DNA of 64,000 nt from Ramlibacter tataouinensis (GCA_002427815.1 DIZF01000020.1:60330-124329), one strand, 5' to 3'. Numbered from the stretch's first letter, positions 38,285 to 49,043 are shown. Notes: generated by a model not told the origin, from the sequence alone. Program-made: numbers and translations.

Positions 38285-39795
38285 TGGGCCACCTCCAGCT
38301 CGATGCCGGCGGCATCGGCGATGCCCTTGACCGCCGAGCGGAACACCTCGGCGCGGTGCGGGTAGTTCCTGAACATGTCGAAGCTCGCGCAGGCCGGCGA
38401 CATCAGCACGGCGTCGCCGGCGTGGGCGAGCTGCGTTGCGAGGGCCACAGCCTGTTCCATCGATTGCGCATCGACCAGCGGCACGCCGGTGGGCTCGAGC
38501 ACGGCGCGAATCAGCGGGCCGTCGCGGCCGATGAGAACCGCGGCGCGCGCATGGCGCGCAACGGGAGCGGCCAGCGGAGCGAAGTCCTGGCCCTTGCCGT
38601 CGCCGCCCAGGATCACCACCACCTGCCGTTCGGCGCCCAGGCCCTGTAGCGCCGCAACGGTGGCGCCCACGTTGGTTCCCTTGCTGTCGTCGAAGTACTC
38701 GATGGCGTTGACGATGCCCACCGATTCGACGCGGTGCGGCTCGCCCCGGTACTCGCGCAGGCCGTAGAGCATGGGGCCCAGCGCGCATCCGGCGACACCG
38801 GCCAGCGCCAGCGCCGCCAGCGCGTTGACGGCGTTGTGGCGGCCGCGAATGCGCAGCGCGTCGGCCGGCATCAGGCGCTGGATGTACAGCTCTTCTTCGG
38901 CGTCCTTGCGCTTCTTCTGGGTCTCGTCGGCTTCGATCGCGCGCACCAGCCAGGCCATGCCGTTCACCACTTCGATCCCGAAGTCGCCGGGCCGCCGCGG
39001 CATGTCGGCGCCGAAGGTGACGAACGGGCGTTGCTCCATCCGGCCGCCCTTCATCCTGACCGGGGCGGGGAGCATTCCCATCACCCGCGGATCTTCCCGG
39101 TTCAGGATCATCAGTGTGCTGTTCCCGAACACGCGGGCCTTGGCCGCCGCATACGCCTCCATGGTGCCGTGCCAGTCCAGATGGTCCTGCGTCACGTTCA
39201 GCACGACGGCAGCCGTGGGTTCGAAATCGACCGCAGCGTCCAGCTGGAAACTCGACAGCTCGATCACCCACACCTGGGGCAGCGCGAGCGCGTCGATCTT
39301 CTCGCCCAGCGTGTCCAGGAGCGTCGGGCCGATGTTTCCGGCGACCGCCACGGTCTTGCCGGCGCGCTCCACCAACTGTCCGGCGAGGGCCGTGACGGTG
39401 GTCTTGCCGTTGGTTCCGGTGACGGCCAGCACGGCGGGCGCATAGTCCTGGCGCGACTTCAAGTCGGCCAGAGCGGCCCAGAACAGGCTCAACTCGCCGC
39501 CCACATGGATCCCGCGCTCCCGGGCCGGCGCCACCACCGGCGCCACCTGCCCGGGCGACAGCCCCGGGCTGCGCAGCACGGCCTGCACGCCGCCTTCGAG
39601 CAGCGCGGCATCGAAGGCCCCGCCGATGAAGCGGGCTTGCGGCAATTGTTCGCGCAGCGCCTGGAGTTGCGGCGGCGCTTCGCGGGTATCCGCCACCGTC
39701 ACCTGCGCGCCGCAGCGGCCGCACCAGCGCGCCATCGCCAGGCCGGACGCGCCGAGGCCGAGGATGAGAACGTGCTGGTCTTGCAGGGTGGGCAC
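38281..39795 (-). CDS. murD: UDP-N-acetylmuramoylalanine-D-glutamate ligase
   Basis: A 504-residue Mur ligase, longer than the usual about 440-460 residues. The N-terminal UDP-binding part is [20 protein letters not shown], and the ATP loop [14 protein letters not shown] lies near residues 122-135. The C-terminal motif [20 protein letters not shown] (with Met replacing the first Leu) is the substrate region. The extra length includes a segment of charged residues near residue 280 ([16 protein letters not shown]). It adds D-Glu to UDP-MurNAc-L-Ala. It starts 7 nt after mraY. Confidence 0.94.
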   Translation of the reverse strand: MPTLQDQHVLILGLGASGLAMARWCGRCGAQVTVADTREAPPQLQALREQLPQARFIGGAFDAALLEGGVQAVLRSPGLSPGQVAPVVAPARERGIHVGGELSLFWAALADLKSRQDYAPAVLAVTGTNGKTTVTALAGQLVERAGKTVAVAGNIGPTLLDTLGEKIDALALPQVWVIELSSFQLDAAVDFEPTAAVVLNVTQDHLDWHGTMEAYAAAKARVFGNSTLMILNREDPRVMGMLPAPVRMKGGRMEQRPFVTFGADMPRRPGDFGIEVVNGMAWLVRAIEADETQKKRKDAEEELYIQRLMPADALRIRGRHNAVNALAALALAGVAGCALGPMLYGLREYRGEPHRVESVGIVNAIEYFDDSKGTNVGATVAALQGLGAERQVVVILGGDGKGQDFAPLAAPVARHARAAVLIGRDGPLIRAVLEPTGVPLVDAQSMEQAVALATQLAHAGDAVLMSPACASFDMFRNYPHRAEVFRSAVKGIADAAGIELEVAQ

Positions 39796-39802
39796 GGTTC
39801 GG

Positions 39803-40981
39803 TTACCTCAGCTTCAGGGTGGAAAGGCCCACCAGGCACAGCAGCATGGTGATGATCCAGAAACGCACGACCACCTGCGTTTCCTTCCAGCCGCTCTTTT
39901 CGAAGTGGTGGTGCAGCGGCGCCATCTTCAGGATGCGACGCCCCTCGCCGTACTTCCTGCGCGTGTACTTGAAATACATCACCTGAGCCATCACGGACAG
40001 GGCTTCGACGACGAAGATCCCGCCCATGATCGCCAGCACGATTTCCTGGCGCACGATCACGGCAATGGTGCCGAGCGCGCCGCCCAGCGCCAGCGCGCCT
40101 ACGTCGCCCATGAAGACCTGGGCCGGATAGGTGTTGAACCAGAGGAAGGCCAGGCCCGCGCCCGCCAGCGCCGCACAGAAGATCAGCAGCTCGCCCGTCC
40201 CCGGGATGTGCGGGAAGAACAGGTACTTCGAATAGACGGCGCTGCCGGTGACATACGCGAACACACCCAGCGCGGAGCCCACCATCACCACCGGCATGAT
40301 CGCGAGGCCGTCCAGCCCGTCGGTGAGATTCACGGCGTTGCTCGCGCCCACGATCACCAGGTAGGTGAGGATCACGAAGCCGAAGACCCCCAGCGGATAG
40401 CTCACCTCCTTGAAGAAGGGCAGCAGCAGGCCGGCCTTGGGCGGCAGGTTCACGTCGAAGCCCGACCTGACCCAGGTGATGAACAGCTGAAGGACGCGCA
40501 GGTTGGAGCTTTCGGAAATGCTGAACACCAGGTACAGGGCCGCGAGCAATCCGATCACCGATTGCCAGAAATATTTCTCCCGCGAACGCATGCCCTCGGG
40601 GTCCTTGCGCACCACCTTGCGCCAGTCGTCCACCCAGCCGATCGCGCCGAAGCCCAGCGTGACCGCCAGCACGATCCAGACAAAGCGATTGGTCAGGTCG
40701 AACCACAGCAGCGTCGAAACCGCGATCGACAGCAGCACCAGCACGCCGCCCATGGTCGGCGTGCCGCTCTTGCTCAGGTGCGACTCCATCCCATAACCGC
40801 GCACCGGCTGGCCGATCTTCAGCGCGGCCAGGTGCCGGATGACGGCCGGCCCGGCGATCAGCCCGATCAGCAAGGAGGTCATCGCCGCCATCACCGCCCG
40901 GAAGGTGATGTACTGGAACACCCGCAGGAAGCCGAACTCGGGCCCGAGCGTCTGCAACCAACCGGCCAGGCTAAGCAACAT
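39803..40981 (-). CDS. mraY: Phospho-N-acetylmuramoyl-pentapeptide transferase
   Basis: A 392-residue polytopic enzyme that makes lipid I on undecaprenyl phosphate. Motifs include [14 protein letters not shown] near residues 75-88, the Asp pair in [24 protein letters not shown] and [15 protein letters not shown] near the C-terminus. ATG at 40981 overlaps the murF 3' end by 11 nt. Upstream in-frame sequence lies in murF. Confidence 0.96.
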   Translation of the reverse strand: MLLSLAGWLQTLGPEFGFLRVFQYITFRAVMAAMTSLLIGLIAGPAVIRHLAALKIGQPVRGYGMESHLSKSGTPTMGGVLVLLSIAVSTLLWFDLTNRFVWIVLAVTLGFGAIGWVDDWRKVVRKDPEGMRSREKYFWQSVIGLLAALYLVFSISESSNLRVLQLFITWVRSGFDVNLPPKAGLLLPFFKEVSYPLGVFGFVILTYLVIVGASNAVNLTDGLDGLAIMPVVMVGSALGVFAYVTGSAVYSKYLFFPHIPGTGELLIFCAALAGAGLAFLWFNTYPAQVFMGDVGALALGGALGTIAVIVRQEIVLAIMGGIFVVEALSVMAQVMYFKYTRRKYGEGRRILKMAPLHHHFEKSGWKETQVVVRFWIITMLLCLVGLSTLKLR

Positions 40982-42353
40982 GGTCTGTCTCCCCGTTGCG
41001 CGGTGCCTGGGCCGTGATGGCCTCGACGACGCGTTCCATCTGCATGAACCGGGAGCCCTTGACCAGAACGCTGGCGGCATGCGGCAATTCGGCCAGGACA
41101 GCCTGCTTCAGCGAGTCGATGTCTTCGAAATGCCGGCCCCGCATGGCGACCGACTGCGGGCCCAGGGTCAGCAGCTGTTCGATGCCGCGCGAGCGCGCAT
41201 GCTCCCCGACTTCCGCATGGAACATCGGCCCCTGGTCGCCGACCTCGCCCATGTCGCCCAGCACCAGCAGGCGCGGTGCGGGAAGCTCGGCCAGCACGTC
41301 GATCGCCGCCCGCACCGAGTCCGGGTTGGCGTTGTAGGTGTCGTCCACGACGGTGATCGCCCGCCCGCCCAGCTTCACCGTCAGCGCGCGCGAGCGGCCT
41401 TTGAGCGGTTCGAAGGCCGACAGGCCTTGGGCGATGGCCGCCATGGGTGCGCCGACGACCAATGCGCAAGCCACGGCGGCCTGGGAGTTGCGCACGTTGT
41501 GGCGGCCGGCGATATGGAGTCGATAGGTCACCGGGCCGGCGGGCGTTTTCACGCTCACCTGCCAATGCCCCTCTTGCCATTCAGACCCGGCCAAAACGAT
41601 GTCGGCGTTCTCGCCGCCGAAAGTCATGCAGGTGCGCGCCCAGGCCAGTTCCTGCCAGAGCGGCGTGAACTCGTCGTCCGCGGGGAACACGGCCACGCCG
41701 CTGATCCGCAGGGCGGCGATCACCGACCCGTTCTCGCGTGCCACCGCTGCCACGGTGGACATGAATTCCTGATGCTCGCGCTGAGCGTTGTTCACCAGGG
41801 CCACCGTGGGCCTGGCGATGCCGGCCAGGTACGCGATTTCACCCGGATGGTTCATGCCCAGTTCCAGCACGGCAACGCGGTGCTCGGAACGCAGCCTCAG
41901 CAGCTGCAGCGGCAGCCCGATGTCGTTGTTCAGGTTGCCTTGCGTGGCCAGCGTCGCATCCGGCTGCCAGGCGCGCAGGATGGAAGCGATCATCTGCGTG
42001 ACCGTGGTCTTGCCGTTGCTGCCGGTCACCGCGATGAGGGGCAGACCGAACTGGGCGCGCCAGCCCGCGGCCAGCGAGCCGAGCGCCAGCTTCGTGTCGT
42101 CGACCTCGATGCCGGAAAATCCGCTCGGCAGTCTGCCGCGATGGGCGATCGCCGCCACCGCGCCCTTGCCTTGCGCCTCGACCAGGAAATCGTTGGCATC
42201 GAAGCGTTCGCCCTTCAGCGCAACGAACAGGTCGCCCGGCTGCAGCGTGCGGGTATCGCTGTGAACGCGCTGCACCGCAACCGAGCCGGCGCCGACCAAT
42301 GCACCGCCGGGAATCCAGGCCAGGGCCTGCGCCAGCGTAAACAGGGTGCTCAT
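40971..42353 (-). CDS. murF: UDP-MurNAc-tripeptide-D-Ala-D-Ala ligase
   Basis: A 460-residue Mur ligase that adds D-Ala-D-Ala. The ATP loop is [17 protein letters not shown] near residues 108-124, followed by [19 protein letters not shown] and [16 protein letters not shown]. The start is the ATG at 42353, overlapping the murE stop by ATGA. Confidence 0.95.
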   Translation of the reverse strand: MSTLFTLAQALAWIPGGALVGAGSVAVQRVHSDTRTLQPGDLFVALKGERFDANDFLVEAQGKGAVAAIAHRGRLPSGFSGIEVDDTKLALGSLAAGWRAQFGLPLIAVTGSNGKTTVTQMIASILRAWQPDATLATQGNLNNDIGLPLQLLRLRSEHRVAVLELGMNHPGEIAYLAGIARPTVALVNNAQREHQEFMSTVAAVARENGSVIAALRISGVAVFPADDEFTPLWQELAWARTCMTFGGENADIVLAGSEWQEGHWQVSVKTPAGPVTYRLHIAGRHNVRNSQAAVACALVVGAPMAAIAQGLSAFEPLKGRSRALTVKLGGRAITVVDDTYNANPDSVRAAIDVLAELPAPRLLVLGDMGEVGDQGPMFHAEVGEHARSRGIEQLLTLGPQSVAMRGRHFEDIDSLKQAVLAELPHAASVLVKGSRFMQMERVVEAITAQAPRNGETDHVA

Positions 42354-43921
42354 GCCGCCGCCCTCGCATCCAATGCCGCCTGCGCATGCACCTTGTCCGA
42401 AAAAGGCTGCCTGGCGCCGGCGACCTCCTGGTAGTCCTCGTGCCCCTTCCCTGCCAGCAGCACCACGTCTTCGGGAGCAGCAGCAGCAATGGTTTCGGCG
42501 ATCGCGAGCGCACGGTCGGCCTGCACTTGCACGCACTCGTGGTGCGAAAGGCCCAGGAGGATCTGGCTGATGATGTTCTCGGGCTTCTCGCCGCGCGGGT
42601 TGTCGCTGGTCACGACCACGCGGTCGGCATTCTTCTCGGCCACGGCCGCCATCACCGGGCGCTTGGTCGCATCGCGCTCGCCGCCGCAGCCGAACACGCA
42701 CCAGAGCCTGCCGCCGCGCTGCTGCGCCAGCGGCTGCAGCGCCTGCAGTGCCTTGTCCAGCGCATCGGGGCTGTGCGCGTAGTCGACCGCTACCAGCGGC
42801 TTGCCCGGAATGCTCAAGCGGTCCATGCGGCCGGGCACGGGCGAGAGCGCGCCACAGGCCGCTACCGCGTCGGCCAGAGCGACGCCGACTGCGCGCATCG
42901 CGCCGATCACGCCGAGCAGGTTGGAAACGTTGTACTGGCCGATCAGCCGGGTCGCGAGTTCGTGGCGCTGGGCGCCTTCGCACACCGTGAAGCGCAGGCC
43001 TTGCGCGTCGTAGCGGATGGCCTCGGCGGCAAGGCGCGCCGGCTGCTGGCATGACACGGTCCACAGGTCCAGGCCGCCGCCGTCCAGCGACTGCGCCAGC
43101 GCATCGCCTTGCTTGTCGTCCACGTTGACGACCGCCGCCCGCAGGCCCGGCCAGCGGAACAGCTGCGCCTTCGCTTCCCAGTAGGCCTCCATGGTGCCGT
43201 GGTAGTCCAGGTGGTCCTGGGTGAAATTGGTGAAGACCGCGACCCGGATGCGGGTGCCGTCCAGGCGCCGCTCGGCGATGCCCACCGACGAGGCCTCGAT
43301 GGCGCAGGCCTTCAGGCCCTGATCCAGGAAGCGGCGGAACTGGCCCTGCAGCAGCACCGGATCCGGGGTTGTGAGGCCCGTGAACTCCACCTGAGGCGGA
43401 CGGCCGGTGCCCAAGGTCCCGATCAGCCCGCACGCGTAGGGGGACTCATCGGCCGACGCTTGAGCGCCGCCGGGCCGCCCCAGGGCGCGAGGGCCCCCTC
43501 GGGGGGCAGCGACGCGGCCTTGGCCGCTAGCGTGGAGGCTCACATTCGACAGTGCCTGGGCCAGCCACCAGGCGGTCGAGGTCTTGCCGTTGGTGCCGGT
43601 AACGGCCAGCACATCGAGCCGCTCGGTCGGCGCTTCGAAATACGCCGCCGCGATCGGACCGCAGGCGGCCTTGAGCTGAGGATAGGAGGCAATGTGGGGC
43701 TGGTCGAAGGCGAACGCTTCGACGCCGTCACACTCGACCAGGCAGGCGCTGGCGCCCTGCGCCAGCGCCGCGTGGACATGCTGGCGACCGTCGGTGGCCG
43801 CGCCCGGCCGGGCGATGAAGCCGTCGCCCGCGCGGACCTTGCGGCTGTCGCACTGCAGCGTGCCGGTGACGCGGCCGTGCAGCCATTGCGCGGCTTGCTC
43901 GGGGCTGTGCAGTTCGAGCAT
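42350..43921 (-). CDS. murE: UDP-MurNAc-dipeptide-meso-DAP ligase with in-frame repeat insertion
   Basis: A 523-residue Mur ligase that adds meso-diaminopimelate. The ATP loop is [19 protein letters not shown] near residues 106-124, and FTQDHLDYHGTMEAYWEAK follows near 220. Between AQALS (125) and ACGLIGTLG (163) lie about 37 extra residues rich in Gly, Arg, Ala and Pro. Their DNA is repeat copy C, read in frame. The rest of the protein looks intact and the gene is essential, so the insertion is probably tolerated in a surface loop. Its ATG overlaps the ftsI stop by one base (TGATG). Confidence 0.93.
   Translation of the reverse strand: MLELHSPEQAAQWLHGRVTGTLQCDSRKVRAGDGFIARPGAATDGRQHVHAALAQGASACLVECDGVEAFAFDQPHIASYPQLKAACGPIAAAYFEAPTERLDVLAVTGTNGKTSTAWWLAQALSNVSLHASGQGRVAAPRGGPRALGRPGGAQASADESPYACGLIGTLGTGRPPQVEFTGLTTPDPVLLQGQFRRFLDQGLKACAIEASSVGIAERRLDGTRIRVAVFTNFTQDHLDYHGTMEAYWEAKAQLFRWPGLRAAVVNVDDKQGDALAQSLDGGGLDLWTVSCQQPARLAAEAIRYDAQGLRFTVCEGAQRHELATRLIGQYNVSNLLGVIGAMRAVGVALADAVAACGALSPVPGRMDRLSIPGKPLVAVDYAHSPDALDKALQALQPLAQQRGGRLWCVFGCGGERDATKRPVMAAVAEKNADRVVVTSDNPRGEKPENIISQILLGLSHHECVQVQADRALAIAETIAAAAPEDVVLLAGKGHEDYQEVAGARQPFSDKVHAQAALDARAAA
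43457..43540. repeat. Dispersed GC-rich repeat, copy C, inside murE
   Basis: On the minus strand the ordered blocks are GCCTCCACGCT, hairpin arm GCGGCC...GGCCGC, TCGCTGCCCCCCGAGGGGGC, CCTGGGGCGGCCC and GGCGGCGCTCAAGCG. These match copies A and B, and C is the best preserved of the three. It encodes residues about 128-155 of MurE without a frameshift or stop. Confidence 0.72.
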
Positions 43922-45654
43922 CAGAACGACTCCTCCACCGAGTCCACCACGATCTGGGGCTTGACGTTCATGTCGGGCTGCACGCCCAGCAGCCTGAGCG
44001 TCTGTTGCACTGTCGTGCTGAACACCGGCGCCGCGACGTCGCCGCCGAAGTACTTGCCGGCGGACGGCTCGTCGACCATCACCGCGACGACGATGCGCGG
44101 CTTGTCGATCGGTGCGATACCCACGAACCAGGACCGGTACTTGTTGGTGGCATAGCCCTTGCCGACCTGCTTGTACGCCGTGCCCGATTTACCGCCCACC
44201 GAATAGCCCAGCGTCTGGGCCTTGGGCCCGGTGCCGCCCGGCCCCGCCGCCATCTGCAGCATGGTGCGGATTTCCGCCACCGTCTTGGGCGAGAAGACCC
44301 GCGCGCCGACGGCCGGCTCCTTCGTCTTGAGCAGCGTGGCGGGAATGATCTGCCCGTCGTGCGCGAACACGGTGTAGGCACGGGCCATCTGGAACAGCGA
44401 GGCCGACAGGCCGTAGCCGTAGGACATGGTGGCCTGCTCCACCGGCCGCCAGGTCTTGTAGGGGCGCAGCCGCCCGGTCACAGCACCTGGAAAGGTGATG
44501 TGCGGCTTCTGGCCGAAGCCGGCCTCGGTGAACGTCTCCCACATTTCCCGCGCCGGCATCTGCAACGCGATCTTCAGAGTACCGATGTTGCTGGATTTCT
44601 GGATCACCTGCTGCACCGACAGCATGCCGTGCGCGTGCGAATCGGAGATCTTCATGCCGCCGATCACCACGTAGCCCGGCGCGGTCTGGATCATGGTCTG
44701 CGGCGTGACCAGCCCGGTCTCCAGCGCCAGCCCGATGGTGAAGGGTTTCATGGTCGAACCCGGCTCGAACACGTCGGTGAGCGCGCGGTTGCGCAGCTGC
44801 TCTCCGGTGAGGTTCTGGCGCCGGTTGGGGGCGTAGCTCGGGTAATTGGCCAATGCCAGCACTTCCCCGCTGACGGCGTCCAGCACCACCACGCTGCCGG
44901 CCTTGGCCTTGTTCTCCTGCACCGCCTCGCGCAGCTTCTGGTAGGCGAAGAACTGCACATTGCTGTCGATGGACAACTGCAGGTCACGCCCATCGACCGG
45001 CGCCACCTGTTCGCCCACGTCCTCCACGACGCGGCCCAGCCGGTCCTTGATCACGTGGCGCGAGCCCGGCCGGCCGGCCAGTTCCTTGTTGAACGCCAGT
45101 TCCATGCCCTCCTGGCCCTGGTCCTCGACGTTGGTGAATCCCACCACATGGGCAGCGGCCTCGCCTTCCGGGTATTTGCGCTGGTATTCCTTGCGCTGGT
45201 AGATGCCCTTGAGGTTCAGCTTGGCGACCTGCTGCGCGACGCCGTCGTCGACCTGGCGCTTGAGCCAGACGAACGACTTGTCTTCGTCTTCGAGCTTCTT
45301 CTCGAGATCGGCCAGCGGCATTTCCAGCAGCTTGGCCAGTTGCGCCAGCTTGGCCCGGTCGCGCTCGACGTCCTCGGGAATCGCCCAGATGCTGGGGACG
45401 GGCACGCTCGTGGCCAGCAGCACGCCATTGCGGTCCAGGATGCGGCCGCGGTTGGCGGGCAGTTCCAGGGTCCGCGCAAAGCGCACCTCGCCCTGCTTCT
45501 GGAAGAACTTGTTGGCGAACACCTGGACCCAGGCGGCGCGCCCGGCCAGGCCGAGAAAGCCCAGGGCGATGGCCGCCACGATGAACTTGCTGCGCCACAC
45601 CGGGGTGCGGCTGGCCAGCAGCGGACTGGAGGTATAGGCGACGCTGCGGCTCAC
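43921..45654 (-). CDS. ftsI: Division transpeptidase FtsI (PBP3)
   Basis: A 577-residue class B penicillin-binding protein. The transmembrane anchor is near residues 23-41 (KFIVAAIALGFLGLAGRAAW). Active-site motifs are STMK in FEPGSTMKPFTIGLALET, SSN in VIQKSSNIGTLKIALQ, and KSGT in VGGKSGTAYKQVGKG. It cross-links septal peptidoglycan with FtsW. The start is GTG at 45654, which overlaps the ftsL stop (GTGA). Confidence 0.95.
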   Translation of the reverse strand: MSRSVAYTSSPLLASRTPVWRSKFIVAAIALGFLGLAGRAAWVQVFANKFFQKQGEVRFARTLELPANRGRILDRNGVLLATSVPVPSIWAIPEDVERDRAKLAQLAKLLEMPLADLEKKLEDEDKSFVWLKRQVDDGVAQQVAKLNLKGIYQRKEYQRKYPEGEAAAHVVGFTNVEDQGQEGMELAFNKELAGRPGSRHVIKDRLGRVVEDVGEQVAPVDGRDLQLSIDSNVQFFAYQKLREAVQENKAKAGSVVVLDAVSGEVLALANYPSYAPNRRQNLTGEQLRNRALTDVFEPGSTMKPFTIGLALETGLVTPQTMIQTAPGYVVIGGMKISDSHAHGMLSVQQVIQKSSNIGTLKIALQMPAREMWETFTEAGFGQKPHITFPGAVTGRLRPYKTWRPVEQATMSYGYGLSASLFQMARAYTVFAHDGQIIPATLLKTKEPAVGARVFSPKTVAEIRTMLQMAAGPGGTGPKAQTLGYSVGGKSGTAYKQVGKGYATNKYRSWFVGIAPIDKPRIVVAVMVDEPSAGKYFGGDVAAPVFSTTVQQTLRLLGVQPDMNVKPQIVVDSVEESF

Positions 45655-46019
45655 GGCGCCTCCCCCGCCGCGGCGGCCGGAGCAGCCGCGCCACCCCGGA
45701 CCGCGAGCCCCGCCGCCGCAGCGGCCCCGGCGCCACCGGAGCCGTCCTGGGCCGGCTTCCCGAGGTTCACGTACTGCGTGATGGCGGGTGTCGCCGGGCG
45801 CATCTGCAACTGCTCTTTCGCCAGTCTTTCCACCCGCGCGGGCGTGGCCTGCGCACGCTTTTCGACCTGCAGCCGCTCGTGCTCCATGTCGAGCTTGCGC
45901 GCGTCGCTGCGCGCCTTGTCGACTTCGGCGTACAGGCGGCGCGACTCGTACTGCGTGCGCACCAGGTACAGCGCGCTGGCGATGAGGGCGATCAGCAGGA
46001 CCAGGTTCAGGCGCGTCAT
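45651..46019 (-). CDS. ftsL: Cell division protein FtsL
   Basis: A 122-residue bitopic protein. The transmembrane segment is residues 4-20 (LNLVLLIALIASALYLV), followed by a coiled-coil region (residues 23-70) that fits a leucine-zipper-like FtsL. The C-terminal 35 residues are a low-complexity Ala/Gly tail, which explains the extra length beyond the core. FtsL joins FtsB and FtsQ in the divisome. The stop overlaps the ftsI GTG start. Confidence 0.9.
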   Translation of the reverse strand: MTRLNLVLLIALIASALYLVRTQYESRRLYAEVDKARSDARKLDMEHERLQVEKRAQATPARVERLAKEQLQMRPATPAITQYVNLGKPAQDGSGGAGAAAAAGLAVRGGAAAPAAAAGEAP

Positions 46020-46026
46020 GGCAGCG

Positions 46027-46069
46027 CCCTCGCCCCGGCCCTCGCCCGCAAGGAGAGGGAATGAAAAGC
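46027..46069. repeat. CCCTC-type dispersed repeat, copy 1 (rsmH-ftsL gap)
   Basis: The plus-strand sequence begins CCCTCGCCCCGGCCCTCGCC and ends GGAGAGGGAATGAAAAG. In reverse complement, the element at 63935-63976 (CCCTCACCCTAACCCTCTCC...GGAGAGGGGATGAAGAG) matches it closely. It fills most of the 61-nt gap between rsmH and ftsL. Confidence 0.65.
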
Positions 46070-46080
46070 GGAAACACAGG

Positions 46081-47025
46081 TCATACCTGCGTCCTCTCGG
46101 CCACCCGCATGATGGCGCTGCGCGAACGGGGATTGGCCGCGATTTCCGCGGCCGTGGGCTTGACGCGCTCCAGCGCCTTGAGCTTCATGGCCCGCGGCGC
46201 GGCAAACGGCGCGCGCCGGTCGAACACCTCGCGCGAGTTCCGCGCGATGAACTGCTTGACGATGCGGTCTTCCAGCGAATGAAAGCTGATGACCACGAGC
46301 CGGCCCTGGGGTTGGAGGATGTTCAAGCTGGCCTCTAGCGCCTGTTGCAGCTCTTCAAGCTCGGCGTTGATGAAAATCCGAAGAGCCTGAAATGTGCGCG
46401 TTGCAGGGTCCTGGCCCGGCTCGCGGGTTTTGACCGCGCCAGCCACGAGTTGGGCCAGTTCGGCGGTGGTTGCAAGAGGGCCCCGTTCCTGTCGGCGAGC
46501 CACAATCGCCTTTGCAATCTGAACAGCAAACCGTTCTTCGCCATAGTCACGTATCACCTCCGCGATCTGCCCGGCTTGCGCCGTCGCCAGCCAGTCGGCC
46601 ACGCTCTCGCCGCGCGTGGTGTCCATGCGCATGTCCAGGGGCCCGTCGTTGCGAAACGAAAACCCGCGCGCCGGGTTGTCGATCTGCGGTGAACTCACGC
46701 CCAGGTCCATCAGCACGCCAGCCACGCTCGCTGCCGGCAAGTCGCCCAGATGGGCAAAGCCCTCGTGACGGATGGAAAAGCGCGGATCGGCAATGCGGCG
46801 CGCCTCGCCCACCGCGTCGGGGTCCTTGTCGAAAGCAATCAGCCGGCCCTCGCGCGAGAGCCGCGAAAGGATCAGGCGCGAGTGGCCGCCGCGCCCGAAG
46901 GTCGCGTCGACATACGTGCCCGTGCCCGGACGCGCGTCGGTTGCTGCGATTCCATCCGGCTTGCCGAGAAGAGCTGTAACTGCTTCGTTCAACAAGACGG
47001 TGGTGTGTTGCCATGTGCTGTCCAC
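46081..47025 (-). CDS. rsmH: 16S rRNA m4C1402 methyltransferase RsmH (MraW)
   Basis: A 314-residue SAM methyltransferase. The SAM-binding motif is [19 protein letters not shown] near residues 37-55, and [20 protein letters not shown] (residues about 99-118) is the RsmH signature. The C-terminus ends [17 protein letters not shown]. It methylates N4 of C1402 in 16S rRNA. It starts 9 nt after mraZ. Confidence 0.96.
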   Translation of the reverse strand: MDSTWQHTTVLLNEAVTALLGKPDGIAATDARPGTGTYVDATFGRGGHSRLILSRLSREGRLIAFDKDPDAVGEARRIADPRFSIRHEGFAHLGDLPAASVAGVLMDLGVSSPQIDNPARGFSFRNDGPLDMRMDTTRGESVADWLATAQAGQIAEVIRDYGEERFAVQIAKAIVARRQERGPLATTAELAQLVAGAVKTREPGQDPATRTFQALRIFINAELEELQQALEASLNILQPQGRLVVISFHSLEDRIVKQFIARNSREVFDRRAPFAAPRAMKLKALERVKPTAAEIAANPRSRSAIMRVAERTQV

Positions 47026-47034
47026 CGCCTGCTC

Positions 47035-47463
47035 TCAAAAGGAGAATTCCTTGAAGGCATCGGGCATTTCGCCGCGCAGCGCCTCCGCTTCCTTGGCCTC
47101 GTAGATCGCCTTGTCCCACAGCTCGAAATGGTTGCCCATGCCCAGCAGCATGGTTTCCTTCTCGATGCCTGCCGCCGCACGCAATTCAGGGGACACGAGC
47201 ACGCGGCCGGTGCCGTCGAGATCGACGTCCATTGCGTTGCCAAGAAAGATTCTCTTCCACCACTGGGCCGAGATGGGTAACGCGGCGATACGGTCGCGGA
47301 ATTTTTCCCATTCCGGCCGCGGGAAGATCATCAGGCAGCCGTGGGGGTGGCGGGTGATGGTGAGCTGGTTGTTCGCCGTCGCGCCGAGCACGTCGCGATG
47401 CCGGGTCGGCACCGAGAGCCGACCCTTACCATCGAGACTGAGCGACGAGGCACCTTGAAACAC
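47035..47463 (-). CDS. mraZ: Transcriptional regulator MraZ
   Basis: A 142-residue AbrB-like double-domain regulator. It opens with [20 protein letters not shown] (domain 1), and the second repeat is [19 protein letters not shown] near residues 76-94. The start is GTG at 47463, which gives the family N-terminus; the upstream ATG at 47496 adds 11 unrelated residues. MraZ represses its own promoter and the dcw cluster in other bacteria. Three matching repeats lie over the promoter upstream. Confidence 0.94.
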   Translation of the reverse strand: MFQGASSLSLDGKGRLSVPTRHRDVLGATANNQLTITRHPHGCLMIFPRPEWEKFRDRIAALPISAQWWKRIFLGNAMDVDLDGTGRVLVSPELRAAAGIEKETMLLGMGNHFELWDKAIYEAKEAEALRGEMPDAFKEFSF

Positions 47464-47522
47464 GTGTGTGAGCCCTTGCTTGCGACCAAAGCACAACGAT
47501 GAACGTCCAACTGCATACGTTC

Positions 47523-47573
47523 ACCACTTAATTGCACTTTTTTGCACTGTAGCAGGAAAACTCGGCAGTGCAA
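47523..47573 (-). promoter_or_regulatory. mraZ/dcw promoter overlapping three 10-bp-spaced MraZ boxes
   Basis: On the minus strand TTGCAC (47568-47573) and TACAGT (47546-47551) stand 16 nt apart as -35 and -10. Three direct repeats follow at exact 10-bp spacing: AGTGCA (47543-47548), AGTGCA (47533-47538) and AGTGGT (47523-47528). The first overlaps the -10. This spacing is the MraZ-box pattern known from E. coli and mollicutes (G-T-G-containing boxes on one DNA face). Confidence 0.75.
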
Positions 47574-47711
47574 GATGGGGCGTCACGAGTTTTTTGTAAT
47601 GAAATCAATGACTTAGGATGGACTTTCCCAGCTGGTGTGGAGTAAAAAATCGTTCTGAATGAACCACTTAGCATCGACTATGAATGTGATTCCTCAGAAG
47701 AAGGGCAGCTG

Positions 47712-49043
47712 TCAGAGAATGTAGCGCGACAGATCCTCGTCCTGGCTCAGCTCTTTCAGGCGTGCATCGACATAGGCCCCGTCGATCGACACCGTCTGGC
47801 CCTGCAGGCGGGCCGCGTCGAAGCTGATGTCGTCGAGCAGTCGCTCCATCACTGTCGCGAGCCGCCGCGCACCGATGTTCTCGGTGCGCTCGTTGACCTC
47901 GAAGGCAATCTGCGCCAGTCGCGTGATGCTTTCGGGGGTGAACTCCAGGGCGACCCCCTCGGTGGCGAGCAGGGCCTGGTATTGCTTGACCAGCGACGCG
48001 TGGGTCTGGGTCAGGATGGCTTCGAAATCTTCCACCGAAAGCGACTTCAGTTCGACCCGGATCGGCAACCGCCCCTGCAGTTCCGGGATCAGGTCGCTGG
48101 GCTTGGACAGATGGAAGGCACCGCTGGCAATGAACAGGATGTGGTCGGTGCGCACCGGGCCGTACTTGGTGGAGACCGTGGTGCCTTCCACCAGCGGTAG
48201 CAGGTCGCGCTGCACGCCTTGCCGCGACACGTCCGCCCCGCCACCGCCTTCGCCGCCGAAACCGGAGCGCGAAGCGACCTTGTCAATCTCGTCGATGAAC
48301 ACGATCCCGTTCTGCTCGGCGTTGTGGATGGCGGCCGTGCGGATCTCGTCTTCGTTCACAAGCTTGCCGGCCTCCTCCTCGATCAGCAGCCTCATGGCCT
48401 CGCCGATCCTGAGCTTGCGGGTTTTGCGCCGGGCCCCGCCGAACTGGCTGAACATGCCGCGCAATTGCTCCGACATTTCTTCCATGCCCGCCGGGCCCAG
48501 GATCTCCAGTTGCGGCCGCGCTTCGGCCAGTTCCAGTTCGATGTCCTTGTCGTCGAGCAGGCCTTCGCGCAGCTTCTTGCGAAATGCCTGGCGCGCGGTG
48601 CTGTCAACGGTCGGCTCCGCGGTGCGGGCCTGCGGGATCAGCACGTCCAGGATCCGTTCCTCGGCGGCATCCTCGGCCCGGGTACGCACCTTGCGCATCT
48701 CGGCCTCGCGCGTCTGCTTCACGGCCAGCTCCGCGAGGTCGCGGATGATGGCGTCCACATCCTTGCCGACGTAGCCGACCTCGGTGAACTTGGTCGCCTC
48801 GACCTTGATGAATGGCGCATCGGCGAGCCGCGCCAGCCGGCGCGCGATCTCGGTCTTGCCCACGCCGGTCGGTCCGATCATGAGAATGTTCTTCGGTGTG
48901 ATCTCACCGCGCAGCTTGTCGTCGACCTGCTGGCGGCGCCAGCGGTTGCGCAAGGCGATCGCGACCGCACGCTTGGCGTCGGCCTGGCCGACGATGTGGC
49001 GATCGAGTTCGGAGACGATTTCCTGGGGGGTCATCGAGGACAT
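47712..49043 (-). CDS. hslU: ATP-dependent protease ATPase subunit HslU
   Basis: A 443-residue AAA+ unfoldase. Walker A is [16 protein letters not shown] near residues 55-70, Walker B is [16 protein letters not shown] near 246-261, and the C-terminus ends DEDLSRYIL, which docks into HslV. A charged I-domain lies between the Walker motifs. It follows hslV by 15 nt. After its stop, the 248 nt up to mraZ hold the mraZ promoter and a weak GTTC/GAAC hairpin with six T at about 47645-47665. Confidence 0.96.
   Translation of the reverse strand: MSSMTPQEIVSELDRHIVGQADAKRAVAIALRNRWRRQQVDDKLRGEITPKNILMIGPTGVGKTEIARRLARLADAPFIKVEATKFTEVGYVGKDVDAIIRDLAELAVKQTREAEMRKVRTRAEDAAEERILDVLIPQARTAEPTVDSTARQAFRKKLREGLLDDKDIELELAEARPQLEILGPAGMEEMSEQLRGMFSQFGGARRKTRKLRIGEAMRLLIEEEAGKLVNEDEIRTAAIHNAEQNGIVFIDEIDKVASRSGFGGEGGGGADVSRQGVQRDLLPLVEGTTVSTKYGPVRTDHILFIASGAFHLSKPSDLIPELQGRLPIRVELKSLSVEDFEAILTQTHASLVKQYQALLATEGVALEFTPESITRLAQIAFEVNERTENIGARRLATVMERLLDDISFDAARLQGQTVSIDGAYVDARLKELSQDEDLSRYIL

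Noticed and set aside
44005..46338. Long plus-strand frame (777 codons) opposite ftsI, ftsL and rsmH
   Set aside because: Antisense shadow; the translation is rich in Arg, His, Gln and Gly as expected from the opposite strand of high-GC genes, and the minus-strand genes carry all active-site motifs.
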